Shown: piece by piece, positions 1 through 17,341 of the stretch
Layout of the letters: every line of letters starts with the position of its first letter
How positions within the stretch are numbered: position 1 is the first letter of the stretch
Notes under the pieces: generated by a model
What the model was told of the DNA's origin: nothing
The model's database searches: none
What the model saw: only the letters and a program-made list of their open reading frames with translations
Program-made: the position numbers and the translations under genes
Assembly (NCBI RefSeq): GCF_023806625.1
Contig: NZ_JAMTDX010000110.1
Coordinates: 1-59,061 of the forward strand
Source: Accumulibacter sp.
GTDB taxonomy: Bacteria > Pseudomonadota > Gammaproteobacteria > Burkholderiales > Rhodocyclaceae
Direction: 5' to 3'
DNA length: 59,061 bases

Positions 1-907
1 CGGTATTGACGTCGATCGTCGTCATCGCCTCGGTCTGGTCGATGATCAGGTAGCCCCCGGATTTCAGATCGACCCGGCGCGCCAGCGCCTTCTGCAGTTC
101 GTCCTCGACGCTGTACAGGTCGAAGAGCGGCCGCTCGCCGACGTAGTGCTCGAGCAGCGGGGCGACCGTCGGCGTGTACTCGGCGGCAAAGGCCGTCAGC
201 CTCTGGAAGTTCTCGCGGGAGTCGATGACGATGCGCGCCGTTTCGGGATTGACGAAATCGCGCAGGACTCGCTGGGCCAGCGACAGCTCCTGGTAGAGCA
301 GCGCCGGAGGAGCTGCGGTCGTCGCCTGCTGCCGGATGTCGTGCCAGAGCTTGCGCAGATACTCGACGTCCTTGGCCAGTTCGGCTTCACTCGCCGTCTC
401 GGCCATCGTCCGGACGATGAAGCCGCCGCACTCGTCGGCCGGTACGAGACGGCCGAGCTTTTCGCGCAGCGCTTCGCGTTCCGATTCGCGCTCGATCCGT
501 TGCGAGATGCCGATATGCTTGTCCTGCGGCAGATAGACGAGCATCCGGCCGGCGACCGAGACCTGGGTGGACAGCCGCGCGCCCTTGCTGCCCATCGGGT
601 CCTTGATCACCTGGACGAGGATGCTCTGTCCCTCGGCGAGCAGCCGTTCGATCGGCCGCACCGGCTCGTCGCTCGGCCGCGGCTCGCGGATGTCGGCGAC
701 GTGCAGGAAGGCCGTCCGCCCGAGGCCGATGTCGATGAACGCCGACTGCATTCCGGGAAGGATGCGCACGATCCGCCCGACATAGACGTTGCCGACGAAG
801 CCACGGCTGGCACTGCGCTCGATGTGCAGTTCCTGGACGACGCCCTGGTGGATCACCGCGACGCGCGTTTCCTGCGGTGTGAAGTTGATCAGAATCTCTT
901 CGGACAT
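1..907 (-). CDS. rng: Ribonuclease G, N-terminal 302 residues (runs off the window)
   Basis: Endoribonuclease of the RNase E/G family, which matures the 16S rRNA 5' end and degrades mRNA in the cytoplasm. The minus-strand reading from the ATG at 907-905 begins MSEEILINFTPQETRVAV, the typical RNase G start. An S1-like RNA-binding stretch follows at about residues 35-120. The catalytic-core signature DQTEAMTTIDVNT lies at the window edge; its first Asp corresponds to a metal-binding Asp in RNase E. The C-terminal part lies outside the window. It is divergent from trhP with 74 bases between the starts. RNase E itself is much longer and begins differently, so RNase G is the better call. Confidence 0.95.
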   Translation of the reverse strand, partial: MSEEILINFTPQETRVAVIHQGVVQELHIERSASRGFVGNVYVGRIVRILPGMQSAFIDIGLGRTAFLHVADIREPRPSDEPVRPIERLLAEGQSILVQVIKDPMGSKGARLSTQVSVAGRMLVYLPQDKHIGISQRIERESEREALREKLGRLVPADECGGFIVRTMAETASEAELAKDVEYLRKLWHDIRQQATTAAPPALLYQELSLAQRVLRDFVNPETARIVIDSRENFQRLTAFAAEYTPTVAPLLEHYVGERPLFDLYSVEDELQKALARRVDLKSGGYLIIDQTEAMTTIDVNT

Positions 908-981
908 GGCGAAGCCGCCTGTTGAATGGGTTTAGAATCCCGCGTTGCCGCATTCTACCCCGTCGCCTGCCGTCGCTCCGC

Positions 982-2295
982 ATGTCCCCCCGCCCGGTCA
1001 TTCGTTCGCCCGAGCTGCTCGCTCCCGCCGGCTCGCTGGCCATGCTCCGTACCGCGCTGGCCTTCGGCGCCGATGCGATCTACGGCGGCCAGCCGCGCTA
1101 CAGTCTGCGCGTGCGCAACAATGACTTCGGGGCCCTCGCCACGCTGCGCCGGGCGATCGACGAAGCACACGACGCCGGCCGCAAGTTCTACCTGGTCAGC
1201 AACGTCCTGCCACACAACGCCAAGGTGCGCAGCTACCTCACGGACATGGCGCCGGCGCTGGCGCTCGGCCCCGACGCGCTGATCATGGCCGACCCGGGGT
1301 TGATCGACCTCGCCCGCGGGAAGTGGCCGGACGTGCCGATCCATCTCTCGGTGCAGGCGAACACGGTGAACTTCGCCGCGGTGCGCTTCTGGCAGAAACT
1401 CGGGCTCGCGCGGGTGATCCTTTCGCGCGAGCTGTCGCTCGACGAGATCGCCGAGATCCGTCAGGAGTGTCCGGACGTCGAACTCGAGGTCTTCGTCCAC
1501 GGCGCGCTGTGCATCGCCCATTCGGGCCGCTGCCTGCTCTCCGGCTACTTCAATCATCGCGAAGCCAACCAGGGCGCGTGCACCAACTCGTGCCGCTGGG
1601 ATTATCGCCTGCACCGCGCCGAGGTCGACGACAGCGGCGACCTCCGACCGGTCGGCGCGTCTGCCGGCTGCGTGGTGGACGGGCAATGGCTCGTAGAGGA
1701 AGGACAGCGACCCGGCCAGCTGATGCCGATCGAGGAGGACAGACACGGCACCTACCTGCTGAACTCGAAGGATCTGCGAGCCGTCGAGCACGTCCGCCGG
1801 CTCACCGAGATCGGCGTCGATTCGCTGAAGATCGAAGGGCGAACGAAATCGGCGTACTACGTCGCGCGAACGACCCAGGTCTACCGCCGGGCGGTGGACG
1901 ACGCCGTCGCCGGTCGTCCCTTCGACGCCGCGCTGCTCGGCGAACTCGACGGACTCGCCAACCGCGGCTATACCTCGGGCTTCTACCAGCGCCACCAGCC
2001 GCAGGACACCCAGAACTACCAGCGGGGCCACTCGGAATCCGGGCGCAGCCTCTACGTCGGCGAGGTCGTCGGCTGGGATCACGGGCAAAGCCTGGCGCTC
2101 GTCGAGGTGAAGAATCGTCTTGCGCTCGGCGACCGAATCGAGCTGATCCACCCCTCGGGAAACCGGCAGCTGTCGATCGACCGGATGCTCGATCTCGACG
2201 GCCACGAGACGCGGGTCGCGCCGGGCAGCGGCCACTGCGTGTGGATTCCGCTGCCCGCCGAGTTCCCCGGGGCGATGCTCGCCCGCTTCCTCTGA
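982..2295 (+). CDS. trhP: U32-family tRNA hydroxylation protein TrhP (YegQ-like)
   Basis: Member of the U32 'peptidase' family; E. coli YegQ/TrhP takes part in prephenate-dependent 5-hydroxyuridine formation at tRNA position 34. The protein is 437 residues, close to the roughly 450 of E. coli TrhP. It opens with SPELLAPAGSLAMLRTAL and has the family core FVHGALC, with Cys177, Cys184, Cys200 and Cys204, which suit a metal or Fe-S site. I chose the ATG at 982 because family similarity starts there; an in-frame codon at 922 would add 20 unrelated residues. A TAGAAT -10-like hexamer lies at 933-938, without a good -35. Confidence 0.92.
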   Translation: MSPRPVIRSPELLAPAGSLAMLRTALAFGADAIYGGQPRYSLRVRNNDFGALATLRRAIDEAHDAGRKFYLVSNVLPHNAKVRSYLTDMAPALALGPDALIMADPGLIDLARGKWPDVPIHLSVQANTVNFAAVRFWQKLGLARVILSRELSLDEIAEIRQECPDVELEVFVHGALCIAHSGRCLLSGYFNHREANQGACTNSCRWDYRLHRAEVDDSGDLRPVGASAGCVVDGQWLVEEGQRPGQLMPIEEDRHGTYLLNSKDLRAVEHVRRLTEIGVDSLKIEGRTKSAYYVARTTQVYRRAVDDAVAGRPFDAALLGELDGLANRGYTSGFYQRHQPQDTQNYQRGHSESGRSLYVGEVVGWDHGQSLALVEVKNRLALGDRIELIHPSGNRQLSIDRMLDLDGHETRVAPGSGHCVWIPLPAEFPGAMLARFL

Positions 2296-2301
2296 CTGCC
2301 A

Positions 2302-3435
2302 ATGGCCGGCGCGCACCTCTTCGTCGACATCTCGGCACACGGCTTCGGGCATCTCGCTCAGGCCGCGCCGGTGCTCAACACGCTGTCGAAGCGCCTGCCG
2401 TCGCTGCGCATCAGCGTGCGCAGCGGGCTGCCGGCGGAACGGCTGGCGACGCGCATCTCGGCCGGCTTCGTGCACATCGCCGGAACCACCGACTTCGGCT
2501 ACGTGATGCACGACGCGACGCGCGTCGACCTCGCCGCTTCGGCGAGGGCCTACCGCGAGCAGCACGCGGACTGGGACGCGCGCGTCGAACGCGAAGCGCG
2601 CTTTCTCGGCGCACAGCGCCCGACTCTCGTCCTCACCGACGTCGCCTACCTGCCGCTGGCCGGGGCACAGCGAGCCGGAATTCCGTCGGTAGCCATGTGC
2701 TCGCTGAACTGGGCCGAGCTGTTTGCGCATTTCTACGGCCGGGAAAGCTGGGCGCCGGTGATCCATCGACAGATGCACGCCGCCTACGACGGCGCCGAGC
2801 GCTTCCTCCGCCTGACCCCGGGGATGGCGATGACCGGCCTGACGAACGTGCAGGAGATCGGACCGGTGGCCGCACTGGGCACCGATCGGCGGAGCGAGAT
2901 CGCCGGACGACTGGGCAGCGCGAGGGACGAACGGCTCGTGCTCGTCGCCTTCGGCGGCATCGACAAGCCCCTGCCCGTCGCCGACTGGCCAGCCGCGCCG
3001 GGCATTCGCTGGCTGATCCCGGAGGCCTGGAAGATACGCCACGCCCGGGCGAGCACGATCGAAGGGCTGCAGCTGTCGATGCTCGATCTGCTCGGTTCGG
3101 TCGACGCGGTGATCGCCAAGCCCGGCTACGGCACCTTTGCCGAAGCGGCCTGCAACGGCACGCCGCTGCTCTACCTCCGCCGCGAGAACTGGCCCGAGCA
3201 GGACTGCCTGATCGACTGGCTGCAGCGCAACGACCGCTGTGCCGAGATCGGTGAGGAAGATCTGTACGCCGGAAGGCTGGTCGCCGCGCTCGATCGGCTA
3301 TGGCGGCAGGCGCCCCCGCCCGTTCCGCATCCGTCGGGGGCGATCGAGGCGGCCGAGACCCTGCTCGGGTGGCTCGAATCGGCGACCGGGTCGGCCAGGG
3401 GTCGGGTCGCGGGCGATCCGGAAGCCCGGCGATAG
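2302..3435 (+). CDS. GT-B-fold glycosyltransferase-like protein
   Basis: A 377-residue protein that I place in the MurG/UGT-like GT-B group by pattern. The N-terminal motif DISAHGFGHL (residues 9-18) resembles the glycine-rich first loop of such enzymes. The C-terminal half has KPGYGTFAEAACNGTPLLYL from residue 273, the usual nucleotide-sugar binding region. A similar domain occurs at the N terminus of some sugar-kinase fusions. Donor and acceptor cannot be read from sequence. It starts 6 bases after trhP and probably shares its transcript. The next gene, 214 bases on, is another predicted glycosyltransferase, so the two could act on the same target; that is inference. Confidence 0.7.
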   Translation: MAGAHLFVDISAHGFGHLAQAAPVLNTLSKRLPSLRISVRSGLPAERLATRISAGFVHIAGTTDFGYVMHDATRVDLAASARAYREQHADWDARVEREARFLGAQRPTLVLTDVAYLPLAGAQRAGIPSVAMCSLNWAELFAHFYGRESWAPVIHRQMHAAYDGAERFLRLTPGMAMTGLTNVQEIGPVAALGTDRRSEIAGRLGSARDERLVLVAFGGIDKPLPVADWPAAPGIRWLIPEAWKIRHARASTIEGLQLSMLDLLGSVDAVIAKPGYGTFAEAACNGTPLLYLRRENWPEQDCLIDWLQRNDRCAEIGEEDLYAGRLVAALDRLWRQAPPPVPHPSGAIEAAETLLGWLESATGSARGRVAGDPEARR

Positions 3436-3649
3436 ATCCCGCACACCTCCGCAGGTCGGGCAGCCCAATTGCGCATTCCTTCACTGGAGGTGTCGGCGTC
3501 ACTGCTTGACAATCGTGGCGTCCCGATCGTTCATTTCCGGAGCGGACGATCGGCTGACGAACCGCCCGGTGATCGACGGACTACCGTGCGGCCCGAAGCG
3601 CGAGGCACCGGATCCCGCCGGAGCCCAGACATCGATCTGAGCAAACCAC

Positions 3650-6514
3650 ATGCGCCGACACTTGAAAAAGGAGCCAGTTGGGCCAGGCACACTGGGCGTT
3701 CCCGAAGCGATCAAAGTGGCGCTGGCCCATCACCAGGCCGGACGGTTCGCTGAAGCCGACCTAGCCTATCAACGCCTGGTCCGCTCCCGCCCCGAGGATC
3801 CCGACGCCTGGCATCTCTGGGGCGTGCTGGCGGCCGAGAACGGGCAGTACGCGGTGGCCGTCGAGAGAATCCAGCGGGCGCTGGAACTGAGTCCGCGGCA
3901 AGCCGCCTTTCTCGGCAATCTGGGCCATGCTTTCCTGCAGCTCGCGCAAGCGGCGCAAGCGATCGCTTGCTATCGGGAGGTCGTCGAGCTCCAACCCGAC
4001 GACAGCGAGTTCCGGGATCGGCTGAACCGGATATGCGAACGCCAACTCGATCTCGGCATCGAGCATCAGAAGGCCGGCCGGCTGACCGAGGCCGAGGACT
4101 GCTATCAGGATGTTTTGCGAGGCCAGCCGGAGCGAGCCGACGCCTGGCACCTGAAGGGCCTTATCGAAATGGAGCGCGGGCACCACGCCGCAGCGCTAGA
4201 GCACGTCTGTCGGGCCATCGACCGGGCTCCGGATACGGCCAGCTTCCACAACAGCCTCGCTAGCGTCCACGAACGGCTGCAACATTTCGAAGCAGCGATC
4301 GCGTGCTATCGCCATGCCATCACCCTGCGTCCCGACTACCCAGAGGCCCACCATAACCTCGGGAATCTCCTGTATCGACGCCGGCAACTCGGCGAAGCAC
4401 TGGCCTGCTTCGAGCGGGTGTTGGCACTTGACCCCGACCACGCGTTTGCGCAGGGGATGGCCGCTGACTGCCGCGCCAGAATGGGACTGTGGGCAGACCA
4501 CGAATCGACACGACAGCGCCTGGCGGAACGCGTGCGCGAGAACGCGCCTGTTGTTGAGCCCTTCATCTTCCTGAATTTCTGCGACGATCCCTCGGCGCAG
4601 CGCCAGTGCGCCGAACTGTTTGTCAGCAGCGAGCGTCGGGTTCGGAGTGCTCAAGCGTCTGCGACTGCACCGTTCTCCCACGAGCGAATCCGTCTCGCCT
4701 ACATCTCGCCGGATTTCGGCGATCACCCCGTCGCCTACCTGATCGCCGACCTGATCGAGCAACACGACCGCCGCCGCTTCGAGGTATTCGGTGTGGCGAT
4801 CGGCCGGCAAAGACAGGGCTCCAGGCACGAGCGGCTCAAGCGCGCCTTCGACCGTTTCCTGGACCTGCGCAGCGCATCGGACGCAGCCGCCGCGCAGCAG
4901 CTCGTCGATCTGGAAGTCGACATCGCCATCGACCTCGCCGGGTACACTGGCTCAAGCCGGCCAGGGATCTTTGCCGCCCGGGCCGCGCCGATCCAGGTCA
5001 ACTACCTCGGTTTTCCCGGAACGATGGGCGCCGAGTCCATCGACTACATCCTGGCCGACCGTTTCGTGATCCCCGAGGCGCACGAGCCATTCTACGCGGA
5101 GAAGGTGGTTCGGCTGCCGGACACCTTCCAGTGCTGCCCGCCTCGGCCTGTTGCGGACGCAACCCCGGCGCGCCGCGAAGCGGGGTTGCCGGAGAAAGGG
5201 TTTGTCTTCTGCTGCTTCAACAACTCCTACAAGATCAACCCGCAGATGTTCGACATCTGGATGCGGCTGCTCAAACAGGTCGAGGGAAGCGTGCTTTGGC
5301 TGTCGAAGGCCAATCAGGAGGTTGTTGGGAACCTGCGTCGCGAAGCGCAGGGTCGCGGCGTAGACGCTGATCGCCTCGTGTTTGCCAGCCGGGTGACCGG
5401 TCTCGATGAACACCTGGCACGCCAGCGCCTGGCGGACCTGTTCCTCGACACCTTGCCCTACAACGCCCACACCACAGCGGGCGACGCGCTGTGGGCAGGC
5501 CTTCCGGTGCTGACCTGCCTGGGCAATGCCTTCGCCGGACGGGTGGCCGCCAGCCTGCTCCACGCCGTGGGCCTGCCCGAACTGGTCACCGACAGCCTCG
5601 CCGACTACGAGGCGCTCGCCCAGCGCCTCGCCACCCGGCCCGACGATTACGCGGCGATCCGCGAGAAGCTCGAGCGCAACCGGCTCAGCGCACCGCTCTT
5701 CGACGTCGATCGCTTCCGCCGGCACATCGAGGCGGCGTACCAGCGCATGTGGGAGATCGCCCAGCGCGGCGAAGCGCCCACGGCGTTTTCGATCGCCCCG
5801 ATCGAGGAGGACGCGAGGCCCGCACCCTCACCGCTCGCGGCAACTCCCCGAGACGACTCGCCGGCGAGGAGCGCAGCCCGAGCATCGGAACCCGGCACCG
5901 CCAAGGAAAGACCGCCTCGGCAGAAAGTCCTCCACGTCGGCTGCGGGCCGGCCAACCCCGAGAAGCTGCCGGCGTTGTTCCGCACCGACCCGTGGCAGGA
6001 GGTCCGCCTGGACATCGATCCGGCCTGCCAGCCGGACATCGTCGGCAGCATCACCGCGATGTCCGCCGTCGACACGGGATCGTGCGCGGCGATCTTCTCG
6101 TCGCACAACCTCGAACACCTCTATCCGCACGAGGTGCCGCTGGCGCTCAAGGAATTCGTCCGCGTCCTCGCCCCCGACGGCTTCGCCTTCGTCACCCTCC
6201 CGGACCTCCAGCAGGTCGCCGGACTCGTCGCCGAGGACCGGCTCGACGACCCCGCGTACCATTCTCCGGCCGGACCGATCGCCCCGCTCGACATGCTCTA
6301 CGGACACCGGCCCTCGCTCGCCCGCGGCAACCTGTTCATGGCCCATCGCACCGGCTTTACGGCGAAGACCCTGAGCAGAGCGCTGCTCGAGGCCGGCTTC
6401 GTCCAGGTCGGTGTCAGACGCGACAGGCGCTTCGGCCTCTGGGCGATCGCCTATCGCCAGACGCGGACCGCAGAGCAACTCGCCGAGATGGAACGGGCGC
6501 TGTTTCCATCCTGA
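3650..6514 (+). CDS. TPR / GT41 (SPINDLY/OGT-like) glycosyltransferase fused to a SAM-dependent methyltransferase
   Basis: 954 residues in three parts. Residues about 20-300 hold roughly seven TPR units. Residues about 344-700 form the GT41 catalytic region: [18 protein letters not shown] with the conserved His, [25 protein letters not shown] with the conserved Lys, and [19 protein letters not shown] Pro/Ala/Arg linker leads to a class I methyltransferase from about 757, with motif I LHVGCGP, DIDP, an SSHNLEHL segment and a [14 protein letters not shown] strand. GT41 enzymes add a sugar to Ser/Thr of proteins; many bacterial members act on surface proteins or flagellins, but no target is visible here. 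The methyltransferase could modify the sugar or the product (inference). The ATG at 3650 has a weak ribosome site. Confidence 0.88.
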   Translation: MRRHLKKEPVGPGTLGVPEAIKVALAHHQAGRFAEADLAYQRLVRSRPEDPDAWHLWGVLAAENGQYAVAVERIQRALELSPRQAAFLGNLGHAFLQLAQAAQAIACYREVVELQPDDSEFRDRLNRICERQLDLGIEHQKAGRLTEAEDCYQDVLRGQPERADAWHLKGLIEMERGHHAAALEHVCRAIDRAPDTASFHNSLASVHERLQHFEAAIACYRHAITLRPDYPEAHHNLGNLLYRRRQLGEALACFERVLALDPDHAFAQGMAADCRARMGLWADHESTRQRLAERVRENAPVVEPFIFLNFCDDPSAQRQCAELFVSSERRVRSAQASATAPFSHERIRLAYISPDFGDHPVAYLIADLIEQHDRRRFEVFGVAIGRQRQGSRHERLKRAFDRFLDLRSASDAAAAQQLVDLEVDIAIDLAGYTGSSRPGIFAARAAPIQVNYLGFPGTMGAESIDYILADRFVIPEAHEPFYAEKVVRLPDTFQCCPPRPVADATPARREAGLPEKGFVFCCFNNSYKINPQMFDIWMRLLKQVEGSVLWLSKANQEVVGNLRREAQGRGVDADRLVFASRVTGLDEHLARQRLADLFLDTLPYNAHTTAGDALWAGLPVLTCLGNAFAGRVAASLLHAVGLPELVTDSLADYEALAQRLATRPDDYAAIREKLERNRLSAPLFDVDRFRRHIEAAYQRMWEIAQRGEAPTAFSIAPIEEDARPAPSPLAATPRDDSPARSAARASEPGTAKERPPRQKVLHVGCGPANPEKLPALFRTDPWQEVRLDIDPACQPDIVGSITAMSAVDTGSCAAIFSSHNLEHLYPHEVPLALKEFVRVLAPDGFAFVTLPDLQQVAGLVAEDRLDDPAYHSPAGPIAPLDMLYGHRPSLARGNLFMAHRTGFTAKTLSRALLEAGFVQVGVRRDRRFGLWAIAYRQTRTAEQLAEMERALFPS

Positions 6515-6531
6515 GGCGATTTCGGTACAGT
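6503..6531 (+). promoter_or_regulatory. Possible metH promoter
   Basis: TTTCCA at 6503-6508 and TACAGT at 6526-6531, with a 17-base spacer. Each matches the sigma-70 consensus at four of six positions. The -35 lies inside the end of the upstream gene. I saw no cobalamin or SAH riboswitch in the 64-base gap before metH. Confidence 0.35.
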
Positions 6532-6578
6532 CCCGCCCTTGGCTCAACCCGAGCGCCCCGCGCAGATACCAGGGACCC

Positions 6579-10286
<3,708 letters not shown>

Positions 10287-10307
10287 ACGGCAGCGCGAAA
10301 CCGGTCG

Positions 10308-11345
10308 ATGACCCCGGCAGGATTGCCCGAGTTCGTCCGGCACGACGTCGACCTCAGCCGGCACACGACGCTCGCGTTGCCCGGGAGAGCCGCGCTGTTC
10401 GCCGAGATCCGGCAGGTCGAACAGCTGGCCCGGCTTGCCGGCAGCCGACTTGCGCGTCGCTTCGTGCTCGGAGGCGGAAGCAACGTCGTGTTCAGCGGCG
10501 ACTTCGACGGACTCGTGCTGCACATCGCCATCCGCGGCCGGGAACTGATCGGCGAGGATCAGGACTCGTGGATCGTCCGCGCCGGCGCCGGCGAAGGCTG
10601 GCACGAGTTCGTCGGCTGGACGCTGGAAAATGGCTGGCCGGGGCTCGAGAACCTGGCGCTGATCCCGGGAACCGTCGGAGCGGCGCCGATCCAGAACATC
10701 GGCGCCTACGGGATCGAAGTCGCCGAGCGCTTCCTCGCGCTCGAGGCCTTCGACCTGCGCAGCGGAACGATCCGGCGGCTCGACCACGCGGCCTGCCGCT
10801 TTGGCTATCGCGACAGCGTGTTCAAGCAGCAGGGGTGGCACCGCGAAGGCCGGCTGGCGATCACTCATGTGAGCTTTCGTCTGCCCAAGGCGTGGCGTGC
10901 GCGAACGGCCTACGCGGACCTGGCCGCCGAACTCGCCGGACGGCGCATCGTTGCGCCGACGGCCAGCGAAGTCGCTGATGCGGTCGTCGCCGTTCGCCGG
11001 CGCAAACTGCCCGACCCGGGAGTCCTGCCGAACGCCGGCAGCTTCTTCGAGAACCCGGTGGTCAGCGCGGCCCTCGCCGACCGGCTCGGCCGCGAGCATC
11101 CGGACCTGCCGACCTACCCGCAGACCGACGGGCGAGTCAAGCTGGCCGCCGGCTGGCTGATCGAGCACAGCGGCTGGAAAGGCCGCGATCTCGGCCGGGC
11201 CGGGATGTACGAGAACCAGGCGCTGGTCCTGGTCAACCGCGGTGGAGCGAGCGGCAGCGAGGTGCTCGCGCTGGCGCGTGCGGTTCAGGCCGACGTCCGC
11301 GAGCGCTTCGCGGTCGAGCTGTCGCCCGAACCGGTCATCGTCTGA
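10308..11345 (+). CDS. murB: UDP-N-acetylenolpyruvoylglucosamine reductase
   Basis: FAD enzyme that reduces UDP-GlcNAc-enolpyruvate with NADPH to UDP-MurNAc, the second step of cytoplasmic peptidoglycan precursor synthesis. It is 345 residues, the type I (E. coli-like) length. Visible motifs are the FAD-binding [25 protein letters not shown], and NAGSFFENP with the proton-donor Ser at about 245; the C-terminal SPEPVIV carries the conserved Glu. It starts 21 bases after metH. Its 3' end faces rluF with only 25 bases between. Confidence 0.96.
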   Translation: MTPAGLPEFVRHDVDLSRHTTLALPGRAALFAEIRQVEQLARLAGSRLARRFVLGGGSNVVFSGDFDGLVLHIAIRGRELIGEDQDSWIVRAGAGEGWHEFVGWTLENGWPGLENLALIPGTVGAAPIQNIGAYGIEVAERFLALEAFDLRSGTIRRLDHAACRFGYRDSVFKQQGWHREGRLAITHVSFRLPKAWRARTAYADLAAELAGRRIVAPTASEVADAVVAVRRRKLPDPGVLPNAGSFFENPVVSAALADRLGREHPDLPTYPQTDGRVKLAAGWLIEHSGWKGRDLGRAGMYENQALVLVNRGGASGSEVLALARAVQADVRERFAVELSPEPVIV

Positions 11346-11370
11346 ACGTCCGCGGCGACGCTCCGGGAGT

Positions 11371-12318
11371 TCAGAAGGTCTCGTGCGGGCGCAGGAAGCG
11401 CCATCGACCGAGCGGCAGGTCGCCGAGGCGAACCGCGCCGATGCGCACGCGCTTGAGCCCGCTGACGCGCAGGCCGACGAGTTCGCACATCCGCCGGATC
11501 TGCCGCTTCCTGCCCTCGCGCAGGACGAAGCGAAGCTGATCGTCGTTGATCCACTCGACGCGCGCTGGCCTGAGCCGGCGGCCGTCGAGACTCAGACCGT
11601 CGTTGAGTAGCGCCAGACCGCGCGCATCGAGGCGCCCATCGACGCGCACGAGATACTCCTTCTCGATCGTCGATTCGTCGCCGATCAGTTGCCGAGCGAT
11701 TCGCCCATCCTGGGTGAGGACGAGCAGACCGCTCGAATCGATGTCCAGGCGGCCGGCCGGCGCAAGCCCCTGCAGGCACGACGCAGCAAAGACCGGAGTA
11801 TCCGGCGTGCGCACCTGGTTCTCGGGGCGGATCAGCGTCACCGCGGCGACGAAGCCGGGCTCGGGCTGGCCCGATACGTAGCCGACCGGCTTGTGCAGCA
11901 GGATCGTCCGCTGGCTCTGCTGCTCGTCCCGGGCGCGGCGGTCGAGGACGATCAGCGCATCGGGCCGGGCGCGTGTCCCGAGTTGGCTGATCCGCTGGCC
12001 ATCGACGAAAACCCAGCCGCGCGCGATGTAGGCATCGGCGTCGCGTCGGGAGCACAGACCGCGCTCGGCCATCAGTCGCGAAACGCGAATGCCCTCGGCG
12101 GGGATCTCCGGCTCGACCGGATCGCCTGAGGAGCGGTCCGACTGCCGGCCCGGCTGACGCCGGGCCGTCCCCGATGGCGGAACCGCCCCGGGAGTCTCGC
12201 GCGCTAGACCCTCGGCCAGCCGAGGGATTCTGCGAACGAGGCGAGGATGGCGCTCGTCGCTTTCGGCCGCGCGCGCCCCGGATTGCGCGATCAGGGACTT
12301 GCGCGGGCGATCGGGCAT
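11371..12318 (-). CDS. rluF: RsuA/RluF-family pseudouridine synthase
   Basis: Isomerises a uridine in rRNA to pseudouridine; the RluF subgroup acts on 23S rRNA U2604. An S4 RNA-binding domain lies at about residues 78-130 ([20 protein letters not shown]). The catalytic motif [13 protein letters not shown] contains Asp192, and the C-terminal [13 protein letters not shown] is typical. The first 75 or so residues are Arg/Ser/Pro-rich and probably disordered. The paralogues RluB and RluE share this layout, so the exact target base is less certain than the family. The start lies 3 bases after the stop of the upstream FKBP gene, so the two are probably co-transcribed. Confidence 0.88.
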   Translation of the reverse strand: MPDRPRKSLIAQSGARAAESDERHPRLVRRIPRLAEGLARETPGAVPPSGTARRQPGRQSDRSSGDPVEPEIPAEGIRVSRLMAERGLCSRRDADAYIARGWVFVDGQRISQLGTRARPDALIVLDRRARDEQQSQRTILLHKPVGYVSGQPEPGFVAAVTLIRPENQVRTPDTPVFAASCLQGLAPAGRLDIDSSGLLVLTQDGRIARQLIGDESTIEKEYLVRVDGRLDARGLALLNDGLSLDGRRLRPARVEWINDDQLRFVLREGRKRQIRRMCELVGLRVSGLKRVRIGAVRLGDLPLGRWRFLRPHETF

Positions 12319-12321
12319 GGA

Positions 12322-12666
12322 TCAGGCGATATCGAGCAGTTCGATCTCGAAGACGAGCTTGGCGTTTGGCGGAATCATCTTGCCCGCTCCGCGTGCGCCG
12401 TAGCCGAGTTCGGGCGGGATGGTCAGGCGGCGAACTCCACCGACGCTCATTCCGGGCACGCCCTCTTCCCAACCGGCGATGACGTGGCGGCCGTCGAGCG
12501 GAAAGCGGAAGGGCTCGTTGCGGTCGACGCTCGAGTCGAACTTCTTGCCATCGGCGAGCCAGCCCGTGTAATGGACAATGACGTGCTGGCCAGAGCAGGC
12601 TGTCGGGCCGCTGCCCACGATGATGTCTTCGATCTGCAGTCCGCTGGGGGTGGTGACCTTGGGCAT
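12322..12666 (-). CDS. FKBP-type peptidyl-prolyl cis-trans isomerase
   Basis: Catalyses proline isomerisation in protein folding. The 114 residues form one FKBP domain with no signal peptide, so it is probably cytoplasmic. Characteristic stretches are [35 protein letters not shown] and [13 protein letters not shown], which line the FK506/proline pocket. The ATG at 12666 fits family starts ([15 protein letters not shown]); the longer open frame upstream has no similarity. It is divergent from carA and followed 3 bases later by rluF. Confidence 0.94.
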   Translation of the reverse strand: MPKVTTPSGLQIEDIIVGSGPTACSGQHVIVHYTGWLADGKKFDSSVDRNEPFRFPLDGRHVIAGWEEGVPGMSVGGVRRLTIPPELGYGARGAGKMIPPNAKLVFEIELLDIA

Positions 12667-12792
12667 ATGGTTTCCTCTCCAAAATGAAGCCGCAAGTTTA
12701 GCCCAGCAGGGCCACGCGCGGCGAGAGGAAGCGCGACTGAGGCTCGATGCCGGCGAGCTTCCCCGCGGCGCGCCCCGACGGCAGTCCGCATG

Positions 12793-12821
12793 TCGAAAAT
12801 GTGCCCCTTCTCCGGTATAAT
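12793..12821 (+). promoter_or_regulatory. Probable carAB promoter
   Basis: TCGAAA at 12793-12798 and a perfect TATAAT at 12816-12821, separated by 17 bases. The expected transcript start is near 12828, giving a leader of about 100 bases before the preferred carA start. I saw no obvious PyrR or attenuator hairpin. Confidence 0.6.
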
Positions 12822-12917
12822 CCCGCCGATGGCAAGGATCCGAGCGGGAGGGCTGAATGTCCATCCCGCTTTTGCGTATCTGCAGCCGGTGCCCCGGCGA
12901 CATTCCAGGGCAGTCTC

Positions 12918-12925
12918 GAGGGGAG
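12918..12925 (+). promoter_or_regulatory. Ribosome binding site that supports the carA GTG start
   Basis: GAGGGGAG lies 6 bases before the GTG at 12932. A second purine-rich site (GGGAGGG, 12846-12852) lies 4 bases before an in-frame ATG at 12857, so an N-terminally extended form is possible. Family similarity begins just after the GTG, which favours it as the main start. Confidence 0.6.
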
Positions 12926-12931
12926 TCTTTC

Positions 12932-14072
12932 GTGTCCTTGTTACCCGCACTTCCGCCCGCCATCCTGGCTCTCGCCGATGGCACGATCTTCCGAGGCCTG
13001 GCGGCAGGGGCCGGAGGCATCACCAGCGGCGAGGTGGTCTTCAACACCGCGATGACCGGGTATCAGGAGATCCTTACCGACCCCTCGTACAGCCGGCAGA
13101 TCGTCACGCTGACCTATCCGCACATCGGCAACGTCGGCTGCAACGACGAGGACTTCGAGTCGCGGGGCAATCATGCCGCCGGGCTGGTCATCCGCGATCT
13201 GCCCGTCCGGGCGGAGAACTGGCGACTGCAGGAATCGCTCGGCGACTACCTGCGCCGACACGGGATCGTCGCCATCGCCGGCATCGACACGCGCCGGCTG
13301 ACGCGCATCCTGCGCGAAAAGGGCGCCCAGTCGGGCTGCATCCTCGCCGGTGAGGTCGAAGAGTCGCGCGCTCTGGCCGAAGCGCGCGCGTTCCCGGGGC
13401 TGGCGGGAATGGATCTGGCAAAGGTGGTCAGCGTCAAGGCGCCCTACGACTGGTCGGAAGGGCAATGGAGCCTGAGCGGCTACCGGCCGGGCCCGGCAGG
13501 CCGCTACCACGTCGTGGCCTACGATTTCGGAATCAAGCACAACATCCTGCGCATGCTCGCGACACGTGGCTGCCGGCTGACCGTCGTTCCCGCGGAGACG
13601 CCCGCGGCCAGGGTCTTCGATCTCCGGCCGGACGGTGTCCTGCTGTCGAACGGACCCGGTGACCCCGAGCCGTGTGACTACGCGATTGCGGCGATCCGCG
13701 AGATTCTCGACAGGAAGCTGCCGACTCTCGGCATCTGCCTTGGTCACCAGCTGCTCGCGCTGGCCTCGGGCGCGAAGACCGTCAAGATGAAGTTCGGGCA
13801 TCACGGGGCCAATCACCCGGTCAAGGATCTGCACACCGGTCAGGTTCTGATCACCAGCCAGAATCATGGCTTTGCCGTCGATGTCGAGACTCTGCCCGAA
13901 AATCTCCAGGCCACCCACGTGTCGCTGTTCGATGGCTCGCTGCAGGGAATCGCGCGCACGGACGTGCCGGCCTTCTCCTTCCAGGGGCACCCGGAGGCCA
14001 GCCCCGGCCCGCACGACATCGGATACCTTTTCGACCGCTTCGTCAGGATGATGCACGACCGGAATTTCCAAG

Positions 14073-14089
<17 letters not shown>
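12932..14089 (+). CDS. carA: Carbamoyl-phosphate synthase small (glutaminase) subunit
   Basis: Hydrolyses glutamine and channels ammonia to CarB for carbamoyl phosphate, the precursor of arginine and pyrimidines. The 385 residues match the usual length. The N-terminal small-subunit domain has [20 protein letters not shown]. The class I amidotransferase domain has the nucleophile Cys269 in [13 protein letters not shown] and the catalytic His and Glu in [13 protein letters not shown]. The GTG start is preferred over the in-frame ATG at 12857. Its end overlaps carB by 17 bases, so translation is probably coupled. Confidence 0.96.
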
Positions 14090-17279
<3,190 letters not shown>

Positions 17280-17341
17280 TCAACACCGTCGAACCGGTCC
17301 CCTGGCAGGCATCGGCGGCTTTTTTCGCGGCAGCAGACGAT

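Noticed and set aside
955-3042. An open frame of 695 codons antisense to trhP and the glycosyltransferase-like gene
   Set aside because: Low-complexity composition and complete overlap with two better-supported genes; a codon-bias shadow.
6515-6578. Riboswitch upstream of metH
   Set aside because: The 64-base gap is too short, and I saw no cobalamin-box or SAH-riboswitch features.
17309-17326. T-rich run after carB as an intrinsic terminator
   Set aside because: GGCTTTTTTCG is present, but no complementary GC-rich stem precedes it.
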